From Phallusia fumigata (Eukaryota; Chordata; Ascidiacea; Phlebobranchia; Ascidiidae): a DNA stretch of 64,000 nt. Both the position numbers and the translations under genes were made by a program. Below, one piece after another: positions 1 through 12,520 of the stretch (position 1 is its first letter; each line of letters opens with the position of its first letter). A model generated the notes under the pieces. That model was not told where the DNA came from and searched no databases. It saw only the letters and a program-made list of their open reading frames with translations. The DNA lies in contig QXVZ01029993.1 in the NCBI GenBank assembly GCA_008931825.1, forward strand, positions 30,973 to 94,972. The letters are read 5' to 3'.

Positions 1-12
1 ACGATTACTCAC

Positions 13-3000
13 TTCGTCCTAGAAGATTTTCACCTCCAGATGAACGTCGGTGGCCAAACCCAGTGCCCTTAGCGCAAGGTATAAAATATTAAAAAGCACA
101 AACAAATTATTCTGGGACAAAGTGAAGACAAAAGGACAGAACAAACAGCGCTTGCGCACTAGCATTTCATCCCATAAAAGATTCATGGAGAATAAGCACA
201 AAATCTCACCCTCGGGGGGGAAAAGAAACGACAAACTAAGGGGTAAGCAAAACTCGAAACATATAAATTGAGAGAGCCCGTTTGCAAGGCAACTGTCATA
301 CACTAGGTGAAGTTAAAAGGGCCTAATTCGATTAGTAAAGATTGAACGGGCAACCGATTTTTCGCAATAAAAAACTCTTGCAATTCTAAGTTTGCATACG
401 TGACGAAACAAAGCGTGAATTGACGACCACTTACAGTAACTAAACCTTCAACAAAATCAGTTAGCATTGGGTCGCGAGTTCGGTTTTGAAGATCGGCAGG
501 TGAGTAAAGCTCCGAGTTGCGAAGAATTTCGAGGATTTGATCGAGAACTTCAGTCACTGACGAGTGGCTACTCTCTTTCACCACGTTGATGAGATTGATA
601 ATCTGTCGCAGTTTGCGTGTCAAATTTTAAAATCACTTGACACTGCACTACAAAAATTAATCAGCAAAATAAACCTGCGTGATTGGTGCCTCAATGGCCA
701 TTGAGTGGATTTTCGCGAGTGAGTTGGTCCGCTTATGTGCTGCTTCGCCTGTGTAAAGTTAAACCAGACGCCAACCGTTATATTTTTCACATTATATTGT
801 CACACTTCTATTCACCTTCATACGATGAGGAAGCGGAAAGTCTTCTACTTTGCAACTGTTCGGCAGCACCTGATGCTCTTCGATGCCATTCATATGAATT
901 TTTCCTTTTAACCCCAGCAAACTGGGTCAAATCCTAAATAAAAAATTATCATGTTTCAATATTTGAAAATAGAAGCAACACAGAGTCAATAGAGTCTGCA
1001 CAATGAACCTGAATTGTTGAAGTGTGGGATGGTATTCTGCTGACCACGACATACTGGGTAGGAAACCTAAACACATTACAGCAACAAAATTTAAACCTAC
1101 AGCAACAAAATTTAAACCTAGCAACAATAATAGTGAAAACCAGTTTTCCTTCTCACCCGTTGTGTACTGGAAGAGGAACAATAATGACATAAAGTTGAAT
1201 CTCCTCCCCAGTTTTGCTTTTTGTGTAAAGAAATCCTTCCCATTCCTGCAAATGCAATATATAGGCAGGTAAACCTTTATTGCTAGTATTAATTGGAAGA
1301 TTTTCCAGTTCCTGAAGTCAGTAACAAACAAAAAACTTTTACAACGAGAAGACATTTACAAAATAAATTATACATTTGTTAAAGCTTCAAGTTGTCACCT
1401 TGCCATTTTGTACTTCTTCAACTATTCTTTCCCATGTGTCCTCTTCATTTTTTTCATTCTCAATGTATTCTGATAATTTGCTTCCCAAAACCTGCTTCGC
1501 TACAAAGCCAGTCATCCGCTCATACATTCGGTTGACATACTGCAGAAAAATAGAATTCTGATATGTCCAGCAGTAATTGTCAATGGATTTTTTTTCCATT
1601 TTCAGAAATATTTCTCCCTAGTAATTGAAGCATAAGTAAACAAATCAAATGCTGCAATCAGAAACAATAACAACCCCAAAGATCATTTATAGTCTGCAGT
1701 CCCCATGTTTTTGCATCACCAAAACTGTCACACATCATGTTCACTAATTTCAATAACCTGAATTTGATGGTTCTCATCAGTGATTTGTATAGAATCTCTT
1801 GATCTTTCTAATGCAGTGAAAATGGCCTGGCAGGACCTACACAAACCAAAAGCCATATAATTTTATGATCAATGCAAACTATTAAGATCCTGTTAAAAGC
1901 CTATTGAGGAACCTAAATATCACTTTTTCAATTTTCACTTTGCACAATAAGATCTTGTTTTGATATTTTATCCATTAAGTATGTTTCTTCCCCACTTATT
2001 CTCATTTAAAGGGTGTTCAAAATCTGTGAAGTTTACATCTTCAAGATAAAGACATTTTGTTATTCAAACAAGCTAAAACATGAATATCATCAAATTGTTC
2101 TCACCTAAATTTGATTTGATGACTCAGGTGGCCAGCTTCAAGTTCAAGAATTTCATCTTCTAACTCATCCAATTTTGTAGTTTCATTAATAATCTATGCA
2201 CCAACGCTAACAAGTTGTTTTAAAATAAAAATACAGTTAACTTCTGAGAATATAACTTACCCGACTGAAACCACATTTAAGTGATTCTCGAATGGGCGAA
2301 ACAGACTCGATTTGATTTCTGCAGTAAAATCAATATTACTTGTATTCAATGTTGTTTAGTCATTGTTCGAAAGTTTATTACTTATTTAGCAACTCATGCA
2401 AACAAAGGTGTACAAGTGCATGCCAAGCAACACCTCCTTGATCAAATTCTTTTCATGTAAATGTTTGCAAACATGGATAATAACATACAGATTTTAATCT
2501 CTGCCAACAAAATAAATAGTTGCCGAAAGTTAGTAGGTCTTACATTATCTAACAAATATTGTAACAAAATTTTTTGTTTGGTAGATGCAAGCAAATTAAA
2601 AAAAAGGATTGGCATTCTTGCCACTACACTATCGCACCCTATACATTATTTTCCACATACATTAATTCTTATTATTACAATGGATATATATTAGAAAACC
2701 TGCATTACATTGGGTCTTTACCTTTATAGGCATTTTATAGCATAACTGTTTTTGCAAGCATAATTTTATGGGTCCCTAGATAGGCACTTAGTGCATAGTG
2801 GCCAAGTAGCACAGCTCAACCGCATAAGTGTAGTTTGATCACTGCAGTTAACAGTAACACATGCAATTTCTAAATGATGCTAATATGGCATGGTCAGGTT
2901 TAGATTCGGAATGAAAACTCTGAACAAAAAAGAACACATCTGTCAAATCCAACCAAATCACTTTTAACTTCAGACCATTGAGAGTCAAGAGTTATTGTTA

Positions 3001-4592
3001 CAGACCAGCTTGTGCAGTGTGATGCAACAAACCTATTTTAGTTATATACTGCAATGCAAACAATCCTTGATTTTCACAATGATCCACTTAGATCCACTTA
3101 GCTGACCACCTGGACATTGTTTAATATTTTGACCTATTTTAAGCGTGGTAACTGCTGGGGCTACAGGGTCAAACAAATTAAACAACAATCAGATCTGAAT
3201 CACCCTGTAAAAGTTTCACCCAAATCTACCAAACATTTCAAGCCAAAAGTGCATGGATAAACCCACAGGAGATCAAAAAGAAAAAAATACAGAACTGAAA
3301 CAATATAGGTGACTTTACAACACAAAAAGCAGTTGACAGCCTAAGGTTTAGGTAACATGCATACAACTGTGACATATTGTCGTTATGTACTCTAAAACCC
3401 ATTATTTTGTTTACAGTCTTTTTTTGTAATAGCTCATTTATTGGGCAAATGAGCACTAAGTTTTCTGATAAAAAAGTTTGATTTTAGGTTGATGCCCAAA
3501 CAAAATATATGAAAAGAAGTAAAAATCAAATGGCGTTGTGCTTTGGTTGCATGCACTGTATACCTTTTGTAAAAATCACAATTTAAAAAGCAAGGAAGCT
3601 TCAAAGAAGATGAATGCACATTTCTGTACCTTCTCCTTACGACAGCAACAATAGTTGAAAAATTGCCTAGGTATTTTTCACGTATTGATCTAAAAAGGAA
3701 AACATATTTTCAGTACTGGAATGAAAAAATAGTACAGATTAAAACAGTTCATAGCCAAATTTTTGGCTTACTTCTTTACATACCTACAAACAGCATAAGC
3801 ATCCATAGTCTTGTCTCGACAGTCAATAAAAACAAGGTGATGTTGATGATAACTGAAGCAGTCCACTGCATCTTCAGCTCTGCACTCAACATTATATTGG
3901 TATCCATGTCTTGTTAGGATGCTTTCGATAGCCCTTGACTGATCATCTTCTTTAGAAAAAATGACAAGTGCCTGCAAAAGTACATTATGTACATGAGTTA
4001 CATGACATTTCGTCAATGATCCATTTACTCATTATTAATTCTCAAAAAGTATCTTACACCAACTTTAAACTCCCAAAAAATTTTCGCATTAATACATACA
4101 AACATTTTATGTGCAACTGTTAAAATATTAACTGTAGGTCATCAGATTTGTTAGACAACGTTTACAAAAACAGCAAAAAATGTAACATATACCAACAATT
4201 ACAATAATCTTTTCCTGTTTAGCCATATTAAAGTAAATGCACTTGACTCATTAAATGATGATTTGTAACAGCCAGTGGAATTTTTATTTAGCCAAGAAGA
4301 CCAATTGTAACCAGAGAATTGATTTTTTTTTCAGTAAAAAACTACACAATAGGTTTTTACAAGTGAAACTAAACATTTATGTGACAAAATTATGTTTGTG
4401 TATATTCTATCTTAATTGCACAAAGGCAGAACCTGATTAGTAGTTCCACTGCTTTGAAACAATACAACCAATTCAGAAGTTCAACGCAGGATTAATCCTA
4501 AACAATAACCAAATAATGACAAAAATTCATTTTAAACTTACTTTGAGCTGAGGCTTCGTAATTTTCATGGAGCCAATTTGCAAGCCTTTTAT
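13..4592 (-). CDS. PDE8: cAMP-specific phosphodiesterase 8 (5' half, continues off left edge)
   Basis: High-affinity cAMP hydrolase of the PDE8 family; the window holds only the regulatory half. Thirteen phase-compatible exons on the minus strand: 4542-4592, 3784-3971, 3630-3689, 2261-2318, 2105-2193, 1758-1836, 1399-1539, 1157-1245, 1009-1039, 816-933, 675-748, 435-602, 13-67. The first three give the response-regulator-like domain (for example ALVIFSKEDDQS and VFIDCRD). The 1758 to 1009 exons give the PAS domain (SCQAIFTALERS, YVNRMYERMTGF, EWEGFLYTKSKTGEE). The 675 and 435 exons give the family linker AKIHSMAIEAPIT and VLDQILEILRNSELYSP. The 13-67 exon (RRSSGGENLLGR) precedes the catalytic HD domain, which lies outside. 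No start codon was found: the 4542 exon begins in phase 0, so at least one 5' exon lies further right, between 4593 and the receptor gene. The 1009 and 13 exons are the least certain. Confidence 0.9.
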
Positions 4593-7500
4593 CTGAACAA
4601 ACAAAAATTGTTAGATGGGCAAAAACAGTGTTATCATTACAGATTTGTACAATTTTAAACATTATGTCTCATTTAAAAAACTTGCTTCAAAAACCTAGAA
4701 GGGTGGCTTTCAGCACTGCTATTCCACACATACTACTTCCCAGTTTCAAAAGGATATATATCAGAGGTGGGCTTTTTTATTGCAGTGCTCAACCGGGTAA
4801 ATTGTTCACCACCCCAGGGGTTAAGCTTTTTGCTTATAAAAAACGTTTTTATAAACTTCACACGTAACTGTACCCTGTAGCGACAGCACATCTGACATTG
4901 TTTAGATGTTTAAAGGACAATAGCCCTTCATTGCAGGAAATGTTATAGAAAGCACCTTTTAAAAGTTAAGTAAACAGTCCTTTATTGTTGTTTTGTTACA
5001 TACAATTTTGTGTGTCATTCTTCCAAAAATTAATATAAGACTTGGATTCGATATTCTAGATTCAAAACAAATATTCTAGATTAGCCAGCTATTCTACTTT
5101 GAACATCCCTACCCGCATTACATTGGGTTGTTGCGTATGAAATGCAATAAACGTTTCTACAGCAATGAACTGCAACCACCAGCAGTAGTTCTTGTTTTGC
5201 TACGCATTCCGCTTTTCAATAAGTGTCAGTGTCTATAATGTGACATTGCTGTTGACAGCAGTTGTATAATGTGACACTGCAGATGACAGGAATTGTTCGG
5301 AAATTAGCATCTGCTACTACCAGCACCAGTTGTCCACTTGATGAAAAAAATTTGATATTATAAGATTACATCACTCCAATATAGCTACACCAGCGGTAAT
5401 CGGAAGAGACAGAGATAGCTTTGATTGTTGCGTGGTTAATGAGTGGTTGTTGTGTTATCAATCAATGCACAAGTTAACATAAAAAACGTATTTTCAAACT
5501 ATCAATTTTATAAGCATCTACTTACGGAACACAGATGCCGAAAAAAAAATTAGTGAAGCAAGTGATAAAAATGTTTTGCGAAAAGAAGGAAAGAAAGCTT
5601 AATTTGATTTTGTAAAATGTGATTTTTTTGCCTAATAAACCATTCTGTTTAACCATTGCTATGTGAACAATACACAGTGGACAGGTCAGGTGAAAGGAAA
5701 AAGCATAACATAACCTTAAGACAATGGCATCCTGCTGAAGCGTGATGACAAAAACTATTTACGGTAGTGTTTTTTGACAAATAATTATATGTGGTAACTT
5801 GTCAAAGTTGGGGGAATTATTCCCCAAAAACCCACCCTGTGGATACGCCACTGAATGTACGTGATCAAATAAAGTTGCTGTAATACACAGTCTTCTACAG
5901 AATGTTGGTTGGGATTGACTAGTTTATGATCCAAGTGGCAGAGTGGTCGGTATGGACAATACTGCTGCGCAATTACAGCCTAATTTTAGCCAGCAAAATT
6001 CCTGCAAAGCCAGCAAATTTCCTGGCAGCCCCAAATAGACACGTGTTTATGTGTGAAGTAACAGTATGATACCAACCTCTGTGCAGCTTGGGTTGTAAAC
6101 CCCAATCCTCCCTTTGCCCAATGCTGTTTTGCATTTGGGGTAGAAAAATCTGTCTACACACATATTTGGGTCTGGAAAGCTGAATTTCAAACACCCAAGA
6201 AGCACCATATCTAGGTTTTAAACTTCATGAAATTGGATTAGTATTTTTGAACTAAAGGGATTGTGTTAAAAAGGTGAAATAAATGCAAATCCAACCAAAG
6301 TCACAAAATACTTTTAAATACTTTGCATTGTACCAACCACCAAAATATGAAACTTCTATGCGACATACTTTATTAAATTTTGCTGTCATTATTGTTTCGC
6401 ATTTTGGGGGCCTGCATGATACCTAATGGGTTAACTGAGGCAATAGATACAGTGCCAAACTTCAGGTACCCATCTAAACATGTAGGCAACACTGATGAAA
6501 TTTGGATTTTTTTCCTGACCAACCATGGGAAATTAACCAGCATTAGACAGAAAAAACATGAGTTAAATCAATATGTGTTCCCTTAACGGTAGAGGACACA
6601 TAATTAGTTTGTTATTCCTTTTTAAATTTTACATAAACTAGGGATGTAATACTTTGTATTAAAAGTTCCTGTATATGCAATTGGTTAATACTAGGGATGT
6701 TCACAGTAGAAAACCTGGCTTTTTTAAAATAGTTTATACAGTTTTTTTTATCATTGAAATAAAAATATGTTTCTGCTTATAAAACACAAAAATATCATAG
6801 AAACCAGAAGATTTTAAAACAAACCATATCAGAAGATGACCGATCTTCATGAGAAGCCATGTCTTGTAACCATGGGTTGGCAACCTCAAGTTTACCCTCG
6901 CACAACAAATAATGTTTAGATTGCACAGTGTTATTGTTTTCACTAGTGCAATTTTTGGTATTACAGTCAGGGCGTTGTAAAATAGAAATGTTCCCGTTCT
7001 TTTCTGTAGTGTCAGCAACAATCTGAACAAAAGTTTATAGGTTGTGCTACTATTTTTTAATGTTAAAAAATTAATTATAACCAGAGAGGTGGGGTCCTCC
7101 ATATTGCCATTGCGCATATACTATGACTCTTAAATCAGGTGTACACAACCTGCAGCCCTACAGACGCAGATACTACTTCATGTGACCATGCACATGTGTA
7201 TTTAAGTGTATGTATTGGTGGCTAAGTATTGATGAAAATAGTTTGGCTGGATGCAAAACATGTTAGAGGAATGGAATCATTATAGAAATGATGTTTCATC
7301 AAACTTTTTGAAATTAGTTTGCTTTGAAAAAAGTTTAACTACAACCTGCACGCATATCATTTTGGGCTTTGGTATGTTAGGGTGTTTATGACATCAAACA
7401 GACAATTCCTACCAGTAAATCCACTGTCATTGTTGCATTACAATAATATTACACAGTAATAACAGGATTCAAAGCAAATGTAATATTTTTGGTCTGTAAA

Positions 7501-10500
7501 GTTCCAACATTATGCAATCAATTGTTCTTATTCAACATACATTAAACTATAATAAAGCAATATTGTCAAGTATTAAAAAGTAATGGAACTAAAGACTATT
7601 TAATCAAAACACTTGTATATAATGCCAATAAAGTTTCAGTCATGATTAAAACCCCATAGCTTAAGTCACACTAAAGAAACCTTGTTGTCGCACGAGCAAC
7701 AACCAAATAATAGTTTACATGCAACTGTATTGTTGCAAACTACGGTAGATGGCAGCAGATATGTTGTTACTCATCATCTTTTGCAGGGAGATATATATAA
7801 CAAACACATTTCCGAGTAATGTCTGCTTTATAAAAAGGGGCAGTTGGCTGATATCAACTGTTGCACTGCAATGATTGTAAAACAAGTCAATCACTTGCTT
7901 GGAGTTGAGTCATTTTGTGTTCAAGGCAGAAATCTTTACTGTGTTGTGCAATACCTTTGGATTGACCTGCAGCAACCTTTAACCATTTTGGAAGAGTGTT
8001 TTACAGCATGATATGAATAATAACTGTATTTCGGTGGCTGACTCAATCAGAGCTTGATTGTCACAATTAATCTAAATAACTGTCCTTGAGTCCCAAGTAA
8101 AAGTCTGCATTATGTGTGAAGTAGTGGTCTGCGACAAATTGCTTGGTTTTTAAAACTGCCAATCACTCCCTTTGAGTTGTATCATTTTGGATTCAGGGCA
8201 AAACAGCAAGGCGAAAACACATTTTTGTGTCTGTATAAGTAACAACTAAAATTTAAAACAATCAATAAGATGCATCCTATCTGTAAGCATTTCAAATTTG
8301 AACTTAGTTGGCCTAATATTTTTAAACTATAAAAGGGGTGAAAAGTACATGAACCAAATTAGATGCTTATATATCATGTGTAAAATTTCAAACAAATTTA
8401 AACAAAAAACTCAATTCTGTCAGCATTTGAGACTGTTCTCTCAAATTTTGAGACTAACTCTCAAAAAGCGCATTTATAGGCCTAAAATGTACCAACTTGA
8501 AAAAGTGAAACTTCTCGGTCATTAAAGTTAATGTACATATAGCAGTTTTTTAAATTTCATAGTTTGGGGGACTGAGGGAGAGGGTCAACCAATTGGCGAA
8601 CTTAGAGAAAAGCAAATTTTATGTCAAGACAGAGTGAAAACAGAAAGTTCCTCTTATTATAGGACAATAATAATAAAAATAAATATATAGTAATAATTGT
8701 CACGCAAACACTACTCATCTTGTCATTTAAACAGTTTTATAGCCCCACAGCCAAACATTTGAAAAAACACACAACTTTAAAGGTGCTTCTGAATGGACTA
8801 GATGAGTCCTGTCTTAAACATCCATTAAGATTTTAGGTTTTCAAAAGGCTGTCTAGCTTCTAAGATCATGCAGACTACTGATTTAAAGGACTATAGAATC
8901 AGTTATTGTGATACACACCTTTTCAGATTTTGCAGGCTTTTTCTTTGAACAGAATTTACATCCACACATGAGTAAGCTTGTGGAGCATCCCATACCAATT
9001 CACACTCATCAATGATGAAATTTGGTGCACTGTAGTTGAGTCATTGGAAGCAGAACACAACATATGCATCTTTTATTTACCATAAGTTGTTACATTTCTA
9101 TAGCTTTCAATAAAAACAGACACTTAGTAGACATATAAATCTTTGCAGCAAGCAATAAGCCTACCATACCTATGCAGCATAATTTTGAAAGCAAAAATTA
9201 AACTTTTGCACAAATTTCTCCCCATATATATCATACCCCCAGTAAACATTGGTTCAGAAGTTAAGCCCTGTAAGATTTTTTTTTGCAAGCTTTTTGCATG
9301 CATAGGACATTTCAAAAAAGTTTCAGGTGTTAGAATGGAAGTCTTAGAAATAATGGAAAGTAGGTTTCTGACCAAGAATAAGCACAAACAAGAATTTAAG
9401 TTTTGTTTTTCTTTAAAATCAGTTTTTTCCAAAGATTTAAAAAAAATCAGTTTGACACTGGTTCACAAACATTTGGTCTGTCAGCAGCCACATGACCTAC
9501 ACACATACCGTTGCTATAGTTTAACTAGGTAATACCAGCTCTATTGCTGAGGTTAAACATAGCAATCAATGCACCACAATGACATTCTCTTCAAACTGTC
9601 CAAACTTCATCAATTTGTACATTGTTTGATAATTGTACCAATTTTAGGGCCTGGTGGGGTAACTGCTGGATCCCTAAAGTAAAACACAGCAATCAGTGCA
9701 GCATAAAGCATTCTCTACATTATTGATGGAATTTGGACGTTGTTTGATAATTTGGCATATTTCGGGGCCTAGCGGGGTCATAGCTGAATGTAAAACTCAA
9801 CCCCTAACTAGTCTGTCACCAAATGTAAGAACTATCCAAGTGGATTCATTTTTTTATGCATTAAAAAAAGGTTTAAACAAGTCCTGCCTGATCTTTTAGG
9901 GGTTGCAGGCCACTTTTACATGAAGAAAGTTTTACAGGCCTATTTTATTACAATGTTTTCATTGGTTCGTCACAAATCCTTTAATTTTGAAAAATTTTGC
10001 GATAACACAAGTTGATGATGAGTCACTAGTTGTCTGCAATGTTGCCAACTGATTTCAAAGCATCTGGTAAGTTTATAAGTTTGATTAGTAGGTCCACAAT
10101 AGAAACAACTGGTATAATTTTGGTATGCTTTGATGGCAAATAAACTTTAACAAAAATTTTAAAAATTACTTGCGGGACACTTGAAACAACCTTGAGGGCA
10201 ACCCTGGTTTAAAGTGATGTTTGAGTCATTTGTCCTAAATCGGTGATATTGTTTTTCACAACCTGTATTTACTCCACAGCTCAATGACATAACTAAGTTT
10301 TGGACTTAAGGTCGAGTCATTTTTTAACTTGGTCAGGCTTTCCACACAAGACAGTAGCTTAAATTAAAACAAACTTTTTGTAGTATTTTTTAAACACAGT
10401 GTATGTAGTGCTGTTCTTTACAACTAACGGGCTTGATCAAGAGTTATGAATAAACCGTTATGTGATTTTAGATTTTTGAGACACTTAACTTTCATTTCTC

Positions 10501-10733
10501 TTACCTAACCCTAATCAAACCCTATTAATTCTATTCAAACAATTTTATTATCAATACTTATTCCCTGTGTTAAAATTAAAACCTTCAGCATGAATAAACA
10601 TGTCAAAAAATCAAATTTGTTTTTGCATGCGCACGTCATCCAATATCTGTTTTTGAGCACGGTCCTGCTCAGCCCACTTTCTAGCTTTTTTACAGAAGGG
10701 AGATCTCATTTTCATTTTGTCCTTTGACCCCAT

Positions 10734-10741
10734 TGACGTCA
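10734..10741. promoter_or_regulatory. CRE-like palindrome TGACGTCA
   Basis: A perfect cAMP-response-element octamer, in the gap that must contain the PDE8 promoter. A near copy (TGGCGTCA) starts nine bases downstream. Whether it is functional is inference. Confidence 0.35.
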
Positions 10742-11538
10742 TTTGGCGTCACTTAAATACACATACATGGCAGCGTCAACGTTTGAGTTTTTTTCAATGC
10801 TCTTGGAAAAAAATTGCAATCGAAGAACTTAAATTTTTAAAAATGTAGTTAGAAGTGTGTGAACATGTTACATGTATTTGTTCAAATCGACGCATATACG
10901 TTTGCGATGGGGATTTTATTCAGATGATCCGGATTTTTTAGGGAATAATAACTCGACAAATACAGCTTTGTGGTTCCATTTTGTTTGCAAAATACATCAT
11001 AATCCTGAAAAAAATTGCACTAGGCTATTTAACATGACTGCTCCAAATATCAATACTTGTTTTGCGAAATCGCGTTGACTCGCAATGCATACCAAACGAA
11101 AATGGGCTTCTCAAGTTTTGAGGCCCCGGGTAACCCGAAGGCCTAATCAGCTCTGGATAATACTGTGTTTTTGTTTTGGTGTGTCCAGTGGCCGCTCATA
11201 GCTAAAACTAGTGGGATGCTGCTCTAGAAATTTTTAATTTTTGTTTTAATGTTGTGTAAAAGGAACAATTAACCAGGCATAAAAAATTTAATCAGAAACC
11301 TAAAAAAGCCTAAAATAACAACTCAAACATTTTTTACTTAAGTAACCTTGAGTTTAAGCTTGATCTATTCATTTAAAATAAAATGGTAAGTTTTACGCAC
11401 AACATACGCGGAGTGCAAAAAACGCTACCTTTTTCCAGCACGCCAAGCCAAGGTATGCTATGAGTATACTATGCTAGAATGCAAGGATTTTTTGTCCATG
11501 CAAGGATTTTTGTATTTCTTTTATAACCTGAGTCTTTA

Positions 11539-11546
11539 TGACGTCA
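11539..11546. promoter_or_regulatory. Second CRE-like palindrome TGACGTCA
   Basis: A second perfect octamer about 800 bp from the first, in the same interval upstream of PDE8. CpG-containing octamers are rare in this AT-rich DNA, which makes the pair notable. Confidence 0.35.
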
Positions 11547-12520
11547 TAGTAAATTCTTTTTTGGCCGCAAGTAGTATGATGGTGACATTGAGCAAAACGA
11601 TTAAACAAATTAATTAATAAAGTCACCTCAAAACTCGATTCCAACTGAGTCGTTTTAAACTTTGAAAAGAATTAACTCGACAATAGTTTTAGTATTTATT
11701 TAAACATATCGGTGCTGTAAACTTTTTGTTTTTTGGGGGCGTGCACTGTTCACAGACTGTGTTATGCTTGTTGTAGTCTGTCGATTAACAGTGGTCTTCT
11801 AGCATTAAACTACACAGATGTAAATAGGTTATAAAGATTCTTTTTCTACATATTTTTTGAATTTTAAATATTAAAGTAGAAGCTCGTGTCGTTTTTACGT
11901 GTGCTCATTTTAGTTTCCATAAAAAAGTTTACCGTGATGCTACAATTCTGTCCAAAAGTTTGTCAATGTGCGTAAATAAAAAGTTATCACACGCAACGAA
12001 ACTGTTACATTTTAGGTCAAGAAGCCTAAGACGAAGTAAGCAGAAATTACAAAACAAAATGGTACAATTATTTACAAGTGTATGGTACCATTTACAACCT
12101 TTTGCACGCTGAAGCTATCGTCGTCAATCTAAAACGTTGTCAAAACTCTCACTTAGTTAAATGTTACATAGTTTTTTAAACCATTAGACACCAAAATATT
12201 TTGCGTGGGTAAAACGTTGTTTCCATATTATAGTAATTAAGTTGTCAAACGTTCACAGCTAACATTATCTCAACTTTTTTTAACCATTAGACAGCAAATT
12301 ATTTTACACAGGTAGGAGGTTGTTTACATTGGTTATGTTGTTACACCGGAAACTTATTAATATACTGCTAACGTTATTTCGCAATTTTAATTATTTTTCA
12401 TAGCATATTTTATAGAGGCAATGTACGTGACTTCGTCAATTCTACGCGCTATAATTTAGTCTTTAAAAAAACGTCTTGGAAAAAATGTATGAGAAGCAGC
12501 AAGAAATGTAGCTATTGGTA

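Larger units (their letters stand above)
4593..12520. other. Non-coding interval upstream of PDE8 with repeat fragments
   Basis: No convincing exon was found on either strand over about 7.9 kb. PDE8's missing first exon and promoter should be here. It contains a reversed HP-element tail (about 4697-4760), a hAT-like end at 5089-5111 and another at about 6694, a segment at 5215-5480 repeated at 28890-29120, HP-type internal units (about 9600-9800), and two CRE octamers. The remaining ORFs are short and look random. Confidence 0.6.

Noticed and set aside
927-1355. 142-codon minus-strand ORF
   Set aside because: It covers PDE8 exons in a different frame and intron sequence; the real PAS exon is read in another frame.
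9124-9532. Overlapping ORFs of 102 and 129 codons on opposite strands
   Set aside because: Lysine/phenylalanine-rich, no domain, no splice context; typical of AT-rich non-coding DNA.
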